A stretch of 64,000 nt of DNA from Pectinophora gossypiella. Taxonomy: Eukaryota; Arthropoda; Insecta; Lepidoptera; Gelechiidae. Every line of letters starts with the position of its first letter. The first letter of the stretch is position 1. Location: NCBI RefSeq assembly GCF_024362695.1, contig NW_026063270.1, positions 186,001 to 250,000 of the forward strand. The letters are read 5' to 3'. The notes under the pieces were generated by a model. That model worked only from the letters and a program-made list of their open reading frames with translations. It did no database searches and was not told the DNA's origin. Made by a program: the position numbers and the translations under genes. This document shows, in pieces, positions 10,851 to 23,359 of the stretch.

Positions 10851-11561
10851 TAGATTAGTTTCCTTCAGTCCCCACCACATGGTCATCAAGATATATAACC
10901 ATATCCCTAACCATATTCAAAATATAGACAAACCTACATACACCCTTTAACAGTAATTTAAATAAGTTTATTGTAGACAAATGTTATTATAGCATTCAAA
11001 CTTTTTTTTTTAGATAAACTAAATACTTCAAAGCTTCGATATCTATATACTTACTTAATAACTTGTTTGATATAATTTTGTTATTATAAATAGCTGTATT
11101 ATATAATTAAGTAGGTAACTTTATAATAATTTTGTTACCTAGTTACTACTTATTTCTATAATTCTTAGTTAGATAGTTAATATCTTATAATATTATTATA
11201 AGATTGGTTATAGTTGTATTTAACCATCTGTAGTAACTTGTCATTTTTGATAAAATACGCTACTTCTTCTACACATAAAACAGACATAATTATTTAGTTG
11301 GCTTTTTCACGATTTTAGAGAAAGGTTTAACTTTTCACACAGAATATTAAGAGAGTGACTGGTATTAGTATAGCATAGAATAAGTAATAATACTACGGTC
11401 ATAGGTTAACTTTTGTGTGTATTATAGGTAATTTGTTACAGATCTACTTATTACAGATCATCTCATAATGAGTGATGTTACTGTTGTGCTACAACATGGG
11501 TTGCTGTCAAACCAGAATCACACTCGGATTGTTATAATTCAAAAAGGATTCAATCTTATTA
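10851..11561. other. AT-rich intergenic DNA
   Basis: No open frame, structured repeat or RNA gene was seen. The composition is very AT-rich throughout. Confidence 0.35.
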
Positions 11562-13945
11562 TCTATACATATAATAAATCTGTAGAGAGGTCAATTCTGT
11601 ACATTAAATATTTTTTCAAAATAACTATCAGGGGGTGATAAGTGATCGATACTGATGCCAAAAATGCAATCAGTAAAATTTTTGTCTGTCTGTCTGTCTG
11701 TCTGTCTGTATGTTCCTTATAGAAACAAAAACTACTGGACGGATTTTAATGAAACTTGGTACAATTATTCTTCACACTCCTGGACAGGTCATAGTATACT
11801 TTTCATCACGCTACAATCAATAGGAGCAGAGTAGTGAAGGGAAATCCTTTTGTATGAAAAATCTAAACCACTCAAGTTAGACGTTTGAAATTTGGCATGC
11901 AGGTACCTTAGATACCGTAGAGGTGCACTAAGAAAGGAATTCCCGAAATTCCTACGGGAACGGGAATTAGCGGGAAAATCCTTTTGTATGAAAAATCTAA
12001 ACCACTCAAGTTAGACTTTTGAAATTTGGCATGCAGGTACCTTAGATACCGTAGAGGTGTACTAAGAAAGGAATTCCCGAAATTCCCACGGGAACGGGAA
12101 TTAGCGGGAAAATCCTTTTGAATGAAAAATCTAAACCACTCAAGTTAGACGTTTGAAATTTGGCATGCAGGTACCATAGGTACCGTAGAGGTGCACTAAG
12201 AAAGGAATTCCCAAAATTCTCACGGGAACGGGAATTAGCGGGAAATACCTTTTGTATGAAAAATCTAAACCACTCAAGTTAGACTTTTGAAATTTGGCAT
12301 GCAGGTACCTTAGATAACGTAGAGGTGCACTAAGAAAGGAATTCCCGAAATTCCCACGGGAACAGGAATTAGCGGAAAAATATTTTTGTATGAAAAATCT
12401 AAACCATTCAAGTTAGATGTTTGAAATTTGTCATGCAGGTACCTTAGATACCGTAGAGGTGTACTAAGAAAGGAATTCCCGAAATTCCCACGGGAACGGG
12501 AATTAGCGGGAAAATCCTTTTGAATGAAAAATCTAAACCACTCAAGTTAGACGTTTGAAATTTGGCATGCAGGTACCATAGGTACCGTAGAGGTGCACTA
12601 AGAAAGGAATTCCCAAAATTCTCACGGGAACGGGAATTAGCGGGAAATACCTTTTGTATGAAAAATCTAAACCACTCAAGTTAGACATTTGAAATTTAGC
12701 ATGCAGATACCTTAGGTACCGTGGAGGTGCACTAAGAAAGGAATTCCCGAAATTCTCACGAGAACGGGAATTAGCGGGAAAATCCTTTTGTATGAAAAAT
12801 CTAAACCATTCAAGTTAGACGTTTGAAATTTGTCATGCAAGTACCTTAGGTACCGTGGAGGTGCACTAAGAAAGGAATTCCCGAAATTCCCACGGGAACG
12901 GGAATTAACGGGAAAATCCTTTTGTATGAAAAATCTAAACCATTCAAGTAAGATGTTTAAAATTTGGCACGCAGGTACCTTAGACACCGTAGAGGTGTAC
13001 TAAGAAAGGAATTCCCGAAATTCCCACGGGAACGGGAATTAGCGGAAAAATCCTTTTGTATGAAAAATCTAAACCACTCAAGTTAGACGTTTGAAATTTG
13101 GCATGCAGGTACTTTAATAAACTTAAAGCTTAGTTGCAACAGGATATTACAAAATTCCCACGGGAACGGTAGTTAGCGGGAAAAAACATTTGTATGAAAA
13201 AATCAAATCTAAATAAAAGGAGAAACTGACTGACTCAGTGACTGACATATCAACGCATAGCCTGAACGGCTAAATGTAGGCATTTGAAATTTGGAAGGGA
13301 CATAGCTTAGGTACCGTAGAGGTGCACTAAGAAAGGAATTCCCGGAATTCCCACGGGAACGGAAATTAGCGGGAAAATCCTTTTGTATGAAAAATCTAAA
13401 CCGCTTAAGTTAGACGCTTGAAATTTGGCATGCAGGTACCTTAGTTAACTTAAACCTTAGTTGCAACAGGATATTGCAAAATTCCCACGGAAACGGGAGT
13501 TAGCGGGAAAAAAAACATTTGTATGAAAAAATCGAAACCGCGTAAGATAGATGTTTTCAATTCAATTCAATTAAATTATTTATTGCATTCCATGTAGTAC
13601 AATGGGGTGTTACATAGGCATAGGAACTAAAACATGGACCCTGTAGGGCACAGCAACGTTGAAGGGAAGAGAGGAAGTGTGTATTAAAATTAAAACTCAA
13701 TGAACAATCAATTAAAAAAAAATCAATTCAATCAATTGATTCAATCTAGCATGCATGCATACCTTAGTAAATATAAAGTTTATTTTTGGCTGTATTTTGA
13801 AAAATGGGAGTTATTGGGAAAAAAATTGTATGAAAAAATCTAAACTGCATAAGTTAGATGCTTGAAATTTGATATGCACTCCTACACACACAAAGATCTC
13901 TCTTATATAACACGCCACGCGGACGAAGTCGCGGGCAAAAGCTAG
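11562..13945 (+). mobile_element. Non-autonomous Helitron, copy B
   Basis: Same termini as the copy at 4682-7199: TCTATACATATAATAAATC at the left after an A, and the hairpin plus CTAG before T at the right. It lacks the duplicated 5' end of copy A. It carries its own set of 134-bp units, in a partly different order (for example, an extra unit with 'gggaacaggaattagcgg' near 12360). It also contains the nested non-LTR block at about 13554-13750. The 91-residue minus frames in both copies are identical translations of the tandem units, not genes. Confidence 0.8.
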
Positions 13946-14882
13946 TTATTATCTATAGTGTTATGATCTCATCTAAATTTATCATAGGTTAATTAACTTA
14001 TTTCATATACCTACCAACATACTTATATAATCTAAAAAAATATTAATAGTAATTAACTATCGCCTATTCTAGTCACACAGCATAAGTAGGGGCAATGCAA
14101 TTGATTTAAGTAGGTTACGTAGGTTACCTATTGCCTGTTATTAAGTAAAGTTTTTTCCATGACTGATGTAAAGCAGCTATTTTATCATCATAAAATCAAT
14201 CGATCGTTTGGTAAACTGGAATTAAGCTCGTTAAAATCTAAATACTTACCGGCACCGATGCAGGTTGCAGCAGGCTCGTCGTCGACGCGACGGCGACGCA
14301 TTGTAGAGCACGATGGAATTTCGACGCTTGAACGCTTCATCTATAAACAAACCACTTCTGTACTATTTGTGTTTATCTAATAGACAATAAAATAAGAATT
14401 ATAGCTTTAAGTAGGTAGGTACTTGCCTTTTAATGTTTCACTTTCATTATGTGAAAAAGAGAAAATCAGTACAGATAGTTAAAGATCTTACAATTATAAT
14501 AATTATGTTTATATGGCTAACTATTTTACGATTTTAAAGATTATATACCTAAAAATATTTATAAATAATTGTTAAATTATCAATAACAAAATCGACTTAC
14601 CTTTGGAAATCTTGAAATACAAGTGAAAAAACGCTTGTCACTTTTTCGCGCCAACGGTTTGGGTACTGAGTTTACTTTTTTTTTCCATGAGACAAAGAAA
14701 TTCTGGCAAAGCAGATTCAAACAGCCAATATCGAAAAATATTGAGGTACTTTTTTCTTCATTCGGTCGCATAGATGTCGATGGAATTAATAAATAAGCAA
14801 TATAAAATCTAATTGCTTTTTGTTACTTCAGTACAATTTAACTTTTTTAAATAAGCAATGAAGATTGAGTAGTTTCATTAAT
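13946..14882. other. AT-rich intergenic DNA
   Basis: Two short open frames (14159-14380 plus and 14580-14771 minus) have no recognisable motif. The plus one has a small SSSTRRRRI basic patch only. I do not support either as a gene. Confidence 0.3.
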
Positions 14883-15827
14883 TTTTCCATTGTTTTTTGG
14901 CGGGAAAGTTGTTTTCTTCATTGAATAATCTATTTATATTTAATACGAAATGAAGAAGTAATCGAAAAACATTCACTTAAGTGTTATCGTATCGGAAAAA
15001 TATATAAATATAAAGTATAAATAAACATTCAGTAAACAAAGTGGTACTATCTATTTTCACTTCGTCCCAAAAAGCCGCTTCATAACTCGAAAATTTATGC
15101 GGACTTTTGAGTTAATTCATATCACAAACCTAAAGGTCTATGTAACCAGGCCAAAAATTTCCAAAAAGAAAAAAAGATGAGGCTATAATTATGACATAAT
15201 AATACATTTGCGTAACCTGTGGATTCCATTGCCAACCGATTTGAAAATATGAAAATACGTTTATTGATTTTAACGAATTTAACGTACCTAGTATAGTATT
15301 TGGCTGTATGGGTTATGTTTCCTTTGCCTATCCTATGTACAAAATAACCAAAAAAAACTAAACATAATGGTCTTATGGTCTCGTTCTGTGGTCTCGTTGC
15401 CGAGAAGTTCTCTTGATAATTTCCTGCTTTTTGGCGGGAAACGGGAACGGGACAGTTGCTTTCTTCATTGAATAATCTAAATAATTAATACGAAGTGGTG
15501 TTTTGTGGTTAATGATCGCATTAAGTTAGTCGGAAGACATTCGCGAGTGTTATTATATCGGAGTATTCAATGAACAAAGTGTATCTGCCTATTTTCGCTT
15601 CGTGCCAAGAAGCCGCTCCATAACTCGAAAGTTTATGCGGACTTTTGAGTTAATTCGTTTGGGGTTCGGAGTGGGAGTCTACTCCGAGGGTGGGGGCTTA
15701 GGTTTCATCATCATCACCTTTTATCATTTCATTAATCATCAAGAAAAAAAATACGTAAGACATGGCTGTATGGGCATAGTTCCCTTTGCCTTACCCTTCG
15801 GGGAAAACCAAAACAAAAAAAAAAGAT
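14883..15827. repeat. Diverged direct duplication, two units of about 480 and 410 bp
   Basis: Unit 1 (14883-15365) and unit 2 (15418-15827) share an ordered set of phrases: 'ttttttggcgggaaa', 'ttcttcattgaataatct', 'catt-cgagtgttat', 'aagccgct-cataactcgaaa', 'tttatgcggacttttgagtt', then 'ggctgtatggg...ttcctttgcct'. Divergence is substantial, with indels. The last phrase is a common moth repeat tail, so the unit is probably a dispersed element present twice in tandem. Confidence 0.6.
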
Positions 15828-16615
15828 AATTTCCTGTGCTACTTTGTTAGAATTTGTAGCTTACAAGTTCATCGTGCGAGAGCGTCGATATTCTACTGTA
15901 AAAACTTCCAGAGCCATTGTGTGTTTTGGATAGAGCCGATATGATAAAAAGTTTGTGGATAATGTTCGTTGATAAATTGCAATGTAAGTAACATACAATC
16001 AAATGACATTGTTATTATATATGACACTGTTATTATATAGTTATTTATTTATAGGTGTGAATGCTGATCGACTTTGTCATACTAACTCATACTCATACTA
16101 AGAGATGTAAGCAACAATAACAAGTTTCCTGAAGAATGTTCCAATCGGACAGTTACAAACAATTATGTCTGTATAAGTTGTGGAATATCTTTGGGAAAGC
16201 AGTCACGAAGATAAAATCACAGGCCATGGGCTTATGGAAAGAAGTGAAGAGTGGTATTATATAGAAAAACAATCTCCGAGATAGGTATTAAAGTATTAAG
16301 TATTTTAATTTATGTTGTACATGAAAAAAAATGTGTTTCAATCATAATTGTTATAAGGCAATCCTTAATTATGATTAAAACATTGTTCTAATTTTAATTT
16401 ATTGTTGCCAATGTTTCAGTTCCATTTCTACACATTAAATAATATTGATACAATCGGGCATATTGTGCAATATACTATTAAAAACATTCGTGTTTGCTTT
16501 CAGATGCCTGATGGATGCCCATGTATGCGTTGTTTGCAGGATGAGCTCACCTCAAAAGCATTAATATCTAGTGAACATAAAAGCTGTGTTAGGTGTGTTG
16601 TTGCAATGTATATAT
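15828..16615. other. AT-rich intergenic DNA
   Basis: No gene or repeat with a partner in the window was recognised. A short palindromic-looking tract around 16370-16395 is simple AT-rich sequence. Confidence 0.3.
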
Positions 16616-16970
16616 TTATTAACCCCCAATGCAAAAACAACGGGGTGTTATAAGTTTGAAGTGTGTGTATGTGTCTATCTGTGGCAACGTAGCTCCCAAA
16701 CGGATGATCCAATTTTAATATGTTTTTTTTTTGTTTGTAAGTTATATTAGTCGAGAGTGTTCTTAGCTATGTTTGGTAGAAATCGGTTCAGGTCTTCGAG
16801 GTCATCAGAGATGTTTGTTATGTGATAGGAATGTTACACGTTCAGTTTGCTTGCAAGCATAGGTATGTGGGATAAGTTATTTTTTGCTTTTTATAGGGTT
16901 TTTAATTTTTTTCACTTTTTTTCATAATAATTGAGTACTTTTGTTTTGTCGGGGTTTTTTTTTTTGTTCA
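16616..16970 (+). repeat. Dispersed moth repeat ('acccccaatgcaaaaacaac' family), degraded
   Basis: The block begins 'acccccaatgcaaaaacaac', continues with 'gtgttataagtttgaagtg', 'gtggcaacgtagctcccaaa', 'cggatgatccaattttaat', and ends in a 'gtcggggtttttttt' run. This order is typical of a widespread lepidopteran non-coding repeat. It carries no ORF of its own; the frames here are incidental. Confidence 0.55.
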
Positions 16971-17144
16971 TAGATGTTGGTAAACTATGAGTTTATATCA
17001 CTTTATAATTATAATTTATATTATTAAATCATGAAATAGATAAAAACCTTTGTATATTTTAATGTTATTGTTAAGTTTATTCTCTACCTACTTACTAATA
17101 TGTTACCATATTAAGTCTGTTCAAAAATCATAAATAGGTACTTG

Positions 17145-17345
17145 TTCTTCTTCTATCATGTAGGTTGTGAAGTGGATGACCAACCTCATCAACCAGGGTT
17201 ATTGCTGAGCCGCCAATGTCGTTGGATCAGCCAGCAATGTCCTAACTGAATCAGGGATCACAAAGAAATTTTTGTGTTTTGTCCCCACCGGGACTTGAAC
17301 CTGGGACCTCCGGAATGTTAGCCACTGGACCACATAGACCGAGAG
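17145..17345 (-). repeat. tRNA-derived SINE, reverse orientation
   Basis: Read on the minus strand, the head has an RNA polymerase III box-B-like GGTTCAAGTCC (plus 17291-17301) and an upstream 'tggtccagtggcta' box-A-like phrase. The body then matches 2640-2820 in inverted orientation, ending in the agaagaag tail at 17145. The head has lost some consensus bases, so this is an old copy. Confidence 0.7.
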
Positions 17346-17701
17346 TATATGGTTAAGTTGCTGTTTTATTTGAACTATTTATTTAAATGTAGGAATATTT
17401 TGTATGAGTATGAATAATATAATAAAACAAATTATTTCTAAAAATATATCTTTCATTATGTTTTTAATAAAATTGTTTCTTTTTAAAATTATTTTGATAA
17501 ATAAAAATAGTAATCACGTCGTTTAGCACCACTTCAACTGATAGGATCTCACAATCAATGTTTTTTGTGGTATCAAAATTGTTAGTTACATTTAATTTTT
17601 GACCTCTTGGGACCAGATTTTCACATCAAACATCCTTTGGTGGTCTTTATTGGTCTAAATGCAAGAAAATATAATTACAAAATCTATAGGTACCAATGAG
17701 G
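17346..17701. other. AT-rich intergenic DNA
   Basis: No gene, repeat partner or structured element was seen between the SINE and the MITE. Confidence 0.35.
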
Positions 17702-17897
17702 GACTTTCCAGGCTACGTCCCCAAAAAAAATAGATGGCGCTGTACAGATGTGCGATCGTATAAATATGCCTATATACCCTTGCCATTACATTTAAATAAT
17801 ATTTATTTACCCGAGCAATGAGAAAATAGGTATTTATCATGTTAAATCTGGACAGCGCCATCTGTATTTTTTTTTTGAGAACCTAGCCTGGAAAGTC
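17702..17897. mobile_element. 196-bp MITE with about 46-bp terminal inverted repeats
   Basis: The left TIR (17702-17747) starts GACTTTCCAGGCTACGTC and ends AGATGGCGCTGTACAG. The right TIR (17848-17897) is its inverse, CTGGACAGCGCCATCTGT...CCTGGAAAGTC, with four or five mismatches and a longer T run. The spacer is about 100 bp. There is no coding capacity, so it would need a transposase in trans. I could not fix a target-site duplication. Confidence 0.8.
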
Positions 17898-18149
17898 ATC
17901 TATTAGCTTTTTTATAAAATATTTCTATTACCTACCTAGTTACTAAATATGCAAGAGTAACGTGTGTTATTGGTGCTGATTCCAGTACACACTATCTAAG
18001 TTTATATGAAGTTATACCTGTCATTTTATTATCAGCTGACGGGTAAACGACAGGCTTAAAATTTATGGAATAGGTTCACAAGAATTTTAGGCAGAAATTA
18101 AAAAACCCCAGCAAAAGTTGACAGCACACATGTCACCGGCGATAGAAAT

Positions 18150-18317
18150 ATGTTATGCGAAATAAAAGTTGCTCCAGGTTTTATAGTTTTGCCAGGCCGT
18201 AGGGTGTCTCCCTGATGCGGAGCATGTCACCGGCGATAGAATTTGACCAAGATTTGAATAGGTATCGTGAAAACCAAAAAGTTCCACGTGCGATAGTTTC
18301 ACCAGGTCGTAGGGTGT
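18150..18317. repeat. Two partial units of the approximately 250-bp array family
   Basis: The phrases 'gccaggccgtagggtgtctc', 'cctgatgcggagca', 'gaatttgaccaagattt' and 'ccaggtcgtagggtgtct' match the repeat array at 24705-42056, 6 kb away. Here an internal deletion joins 'ggagcatgtcaccggcgatag' directly, so only remnants are left. Confidence 0.75.
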
Positions 18318-18445
18318 CTTTAATATACTTTATTGCACTTAACAACTAGTTACATCACAAACAAGAAATGGACGTTTACAAGGGTGGACTTATCTCTAAG
18401 AGAGATCTCTTCCAGCCAACCCAGAGGTAGTATTAGAGTAACTGC
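18318..18445. mobile_element. Non-LTR retrotransposon 3' fragment
   Basis: Directly after the array unit comes 'aatatactttattgcactta', then 'atggacgtttacaagggtgg' and 'gagatctcttccagccaacc'. This order is typical of the reverse-complemented 3' end of a lepidopteran non-LTR element inserted into another repeat. Only about 130 bp are recognisable. Confidence 0.5.
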
Positions 18446-18620
18446 GGAAGAATAAAAAGAGGTGCAATATATTAAATACATTATAATAATTATATCTACA
18501 TATAAAACCGTTTAAAAAAATATATATACACAAACATATGCCTAAGCCTCTATAAATATATACACATATAAAATATACTATACCTACATACATACCTATT
18601 ATATCCACTCTACAGTCGTT

Positions 18621-18679
18621 GGTAATTATAGCTACCGATTCCAAATTCACCTCAGCAGTCGGTGGTAGCTATACTTACC
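18621..18679. repeat. Paired near-palindromes left of the piggyBac gene
   Basis: GGTAATTATAGCTACC (18621-18636) and GGTAGCTATACTTACC (18664-18679) lie 43 bp apart, each preceded by 'cagtcgt/gtcggt' and TTGG/GTGG. A third version, the perfect palindrome GGTAACTATAGTTACC, lies at 23395-23410 on the far side of the transposase gene. They may be subterminal transposase sites or part of the inverted ends of the element. Confidence 0.45.
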
Positions 18680-18914
18680 AATTGTCGGGGTTCCGTTAGG
18701 GTGACCAATTTTACGGATTAACTAGTTTTACAAGCTAGTATAGATTATAAAATTATACTAGTATTGTGTACTATAAAAAACCTTACTAGGTGGTATTTGC
18801 ATCTCTTCCCTATGAGTTGATAACATTAAAAAAACAACTTTCAAAGTCAGACGAGTGTTGGTCGAGTCTACTGTCAACTACTGTGTTTGCGAGTGAGTGT
18901 TTTAAACAACAAAT

Positions 18915-21900
18915 ATGCCGTAAGTATATAAAATATATTATTTTTATTGATTAGCATACACCTTGAATATATCCTCTACCGTTTTCTACAAAAACCTGAA
19001 CATTTAAGCCATGATTTTGTTCCAAAATCATTAAGAGAAAAATATCGTATCAAAAAAACGTCTCCTGAGACAAAAATGGAGGCAAATTACAGAATATTAC
19101 ACGACGCATTATATTTTAAAATGTTTTAAATACATCACGGTTACTTATTAGTTACTCGTGGAAACAAATTATTTACCTAAATAAACAATTATTTCAGCAG
19201 ATGCCCAGGATTTAGATTACAGGGTACACCAAATTTGGTCAACTTTTATCATGGTAACTAAACCTACCATCGACTTATCTGGGTTTAAGGGTTCGTACAA
19301 ACGGAGCGATTATCTTTCTATGGCTGCTTGAACGCGCTTATTTTTTGTTTGAGCTTACAGTTACTTTGGTGTTTGTATTTGGAGCACGTTTTGGTGTAAT
19401 TTTTTTTGTGTTCGTGTGACATGATTTTTGTGTGGTTTATTAATTAATTTAATAATCAAATGCTACAATACTAACTTTCATACTAATCCAAATCCTAGTG
19501 GTTAATTTTGCGGTTTTCTTGTATGACATTTTTGTAATACTGTGCAAGCATAATGTTTTGATTATAGGTACTAATTACTAAGTATTTATTTTAGATTACC
19601 AAACAAAAAAGGTCGCGACTTGAGTCCGACAAGTCGCGAATCGGCAAGTCGTCAAAGGTAAATATTATTTATTTCTGTTTTCGTGATTATAAAGTATGTA
19701 TAACATAATAATATGCTGTTTTACGTTTCAGTGTTCAAAGAGGTAGAGGTCGAGGACGTGGACAGGGAAGAGGTGGGCGTGCACACAGAGGAAGCGAAGT
19801 TGACAATGTAGAGTAAGTATTATTGCACACAAATTCAATTTATAACTAGCGTTCTTTTATCTTCAGTTCTAAACAGTGACTGCTTTTTTTCAGAGATCTT
19901 ATAGCTGAAGTGAGGGCACAGAGACAAATTACGAAAAAACGTATGACTAAACTGCCAGTAGATATCCAACAGGAGTTTATAGACAGAAAGCGGCAGGCGC
20001 AATTAGATCGCATATTATTGCCTGATGCGCCTCCACGAAAGCGCCGCACGCAGTAAGTAATCTTCGTTATTGTTATTTATGTTATTGTCATGTCTATATG
20101 TTTGCTTTTGTTTTAGACGTCCATCGCCAGAACGCGGTGCAATAGAATTTATTTCGAATTCTAATGCACCTTCTGGCCAGGTAGTCTCCGTGCCTGTGGC
20201 TTCGACTTCCAATGCACCTGTTGGCCAGGTAGTCTCCGTGCCTGTGGCCACGGACGACTTCATTATTATTGGTAATTTAAAGAGATTAACTTGTATAGTT
20301 TAAACACAATAGATTTAAACCCGCACTTAATTGCTTTGTTTGTGATCCAGCCCCCGAAGCCACCGACGTCGCTGGCGGAGAAGTGGTCGGGAACACCGAC
20401 GAATTTTATATGGGTAAAAAACTCATTAATAATCATATAAAAGTGTAGTTATCGTCTTTAAACCCGCATTTATTAATATTTTGTTTACAGTACCGGCACC
20501 CGAACCTGCCGCATCTATTGTCGCTGCGCCTGCTCCCGTCGTAGCACCCGCTGGTGACGACGACTCAGATATCACTGGTAACAGGTTAATACAAAATTGT
20601 GGAGTGTAAGCGTACTTGAACTCGCATTAAATTATATTCTTTTGCAGAGGTCCGCCCGTCTATATTTTCGGCGCCAACTGCCAGTACGTCGAAAAGGAGT
20701 GTAATAGGTGAAACACTTTTAATTAATTTGACTATATCCTTATACAATTAGTCCCTGAAAATGATAAAAAATCTGTGCTAATATTATAAATACTTTTTCA
20801 GCTATGAACGACGATCACTTTGCCGAGACTGTGACTAGCTGGATGACAGACTTTTTTGATAGTGAGGACGAAGACTTACTCGATATCGACAGTAATGACG
20901 TTGACTTGGGTATCTCACTCTCGACACAAAGTAATACTCGTACAGCCACTGACTGCGCAGCAGACGATGATGGACTAACTACTGAACAAATTTCTTTACT
21001 TCATGCGCAAGAGGAAGCTGATGACATATGTGTGAGAGACTTGGCACCTACTAACGATTTTTTTGAATTTAATTGGACGTGTGACAGACAGACTTTTACT
21101 GGTAAGCGAGAAGTCTTTACTGGTTCGCCAGGACCGACATTCACGGTTACTAACGACATGACTCCGACTGATATTTTTTATAAAATGATTGACACTGATT
21201 TTGTTGACATGCTGATACGACAAACAAACCTATACGGTGAACAAAAACTGACAAAACTAAAACAAAACCGAGAAACGAAAAAACATACACGGACTTTGCG
21301 TTGGACACCGACTGACCGGGACGAAGTGATAGCGTTTTTAGCATTGATTATACTTCAGGGATTATACCCCAAAGTGACGGAGGAGTCCTACTTCTCTTAT
21401 GACGGGTTTGGGACTACTCCTTTCTTTGGGCGAATAATGTCCTACAACAGATACTTCCTGTTAAAAACGATGTTACACTTTGTAGACAATGACTCGACTG
21501 AGGACACGACAAAACTTAATAAGATAAGACCTGTCATCGACTATTTTAATGCCAAATTTTCATCACTGTATTACCCTAAACAGAACGTGGCTATTGACGA
21601 GAGCTTGCTAAAATGGCATGGGCGACTTAGTATTTCTAAAAAGTAGCAACCAAGGCCGCTCAAGTAGGTGTAAAAACCTATGAGCTATGCGAGTCGTCAT
21701 CAGGCTACCTATGGCAGTTCAGGGTATATACTGGAAAAGATGGCCCCAACAGGAAAAGACAAATGCGACAAACTGACGACCACAACACCCAGCAACAGAC
21801 TGAGGATCAGGACACACAGCAAGAGCGACTTGACAACAGTGACAGCCAGCCACACCGACCTGAAGACCGCGTCATCCAGCAGGACCAAGCTAATGACCCT

Positions 21901-22818
21901 GACACCCAACAAGACCGACATGACGACCAATCGAGCAGTACGTTTCGTCCGCGAAATGCTACTTCTCAGATTGTTTATGACTTAATGAGACCACTACTTT
22001 ACCGGGGACACACGCTAATAATGGATAATTTTTATAATGCTCCATTATTAGCGCGTTGCCTTAAACAGGAAAAGACTGACGTATTTGGGACTCTGAGATT
22101 ATCGCGAGAATTTGTTCCCGAAAGTTTAAAGACTATGAAAAAGACTGACATGCGATAAGGTGAAATAGTGGCATCTTACTGTTCCGATCTGTCGGTGATG
22201 TTGTGGCGTGACTCTAACCTCGTTAGTATGATCTCCACTTACCATCCCCTTCTAATCGGATCAGTGACTACGTATAACCGTACGCAAGTACATAAGCCGG
22301 CTGTCGTCCTTGACTACAATAAATCAATGGGAGGTGTCGACCGCAAAGATCAGTATCTTGCCAGTCAAGCTCTTGAGAGACAGAAAACTAAAGTGTGGTA
22401 CAAGAAGCTGTTTAGGCGCCTTTACAATGCAGCAATCTTTAACTGCTTTGTGATTTACGATAGTAATCCCACACACAAACTTGATCACCGTCAGTTTAGG
22501 AGGACGCTGGCTGAAGACTTGCTACGGTTGCACAAAAACATTGACTTGACGACAGAACCCAAACTAATTCGACATAGACAGACGACTCAATTGGTGGCAC
22601 GCCAAACAACGCGACCGTACGTGGCCTCGAACCATTTTCCGATGAAAACGGGATCCACTGCCACACGTTGTTTTCTGTGCACTAAGAACAAACGACCGTC
22701 TAGGACTGCATATAAGTGCGAGGAGTGTGACGTAAATCTGTGCATCGTGTATTGCTTTAAAGCCTATCATAAGCCTCCTCGCACTTCCACCACCAACCAG
22801 GACAATACTGACGATTGA
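18915..22818 (+). pseudogene. piggyBac-type transposase gene with nine exons; last exon broken
   Basis: It encodes a DDE transposase of the piggyBac superfamily (DDE_Tnp_1_7), which cuts and pastes DNA at TTAA. The last exon (20802-22818) holds the three Asp landmarks: NVAIDESLLKWHGR, LIMDNFYNAP and GGVDRKDQY. It also has the C-terminal Cys-rich finger (CFLCTKNK, CEECDVNLC, CFKAYH). Upstream I read eight exons with GT-AG borders that keep one frame: 18915-18919, 19595-19657, 19732-19812, 19894-20052, 20117-20271, 20351-20413, 20491-20577 and 20648-20707. They encode about 225 residues. These include RGRGRGRGQGRGGR, a basic PPRKRRT segment, a twice-repeated SNAPxGQVVSVPVA motif and Ala/Pro-rich acidic stretches. 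The last exon then has a frameshift near 21640 and an in-frame TAA at 22156-22158, so this copy should not make active enzyme. Confidence 0.85.
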
Positions 22819-23096
22819 GATTTTTGGCGACTTTTGATTAATACTGACGGTTAAGACTTTTGACGCTGACTTTTGTTATTACTACTTCTCCGGGCAGTTG
22901 GACGACCTGAAGGCTCAAAAATACACTCATCGGTGTATACGTACGCGTCCAACATACTCCGAAGCGATGGACCGGCTTATCTAAATTAGGTCACCGTAAA
23001 ACTAATGGAGTTATTTTCAACTAACTATAATCTGTATAGATTGGTCTTGGTAATTAGTTCGTTGTTTTATGCCAGGACACTCACAAAATTATGCAA

Positions 23097-23102
23097 AATA
23101 AA
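23097..23102 (+). promoter_or_regulatory. Candidate polyadenylation signal of the piggyBac gene
   Basis: An AATAAA hexamer lies 279 bp after the transposase stop, in AT-rich sequence. No other strong hexamer stands nearer in the same orientation. Confidence 0.4.
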
Positions 23103-23359
23103 GTTTTTATGTATGGGGTACTGGCTGGTTATAACTAAGTTACAAATTACAACTTTTCAAGAGAAACTAAATACAGACTTTCCAAATTAAAATTTTGTAT
23201 GGAAAACGATGGGCCTTAGTAAAATTACTATGTTTTTGCATTTTATGTATTATGTATCTTATCGACAAGGTGTTCAGCAGGAGCAGGAGCATTCAATTAT
23301 AAATTAGTTTTAATTAATTTAATAAATCTTAATTTTTCTTCTGGCTTTCTTTAATTCCA

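Noticed and set aside
14159..14771. Two small host genes
   Set aside because: Frames of 73 and 63 residues without motif, start context, splice partners or repeat-independent support.
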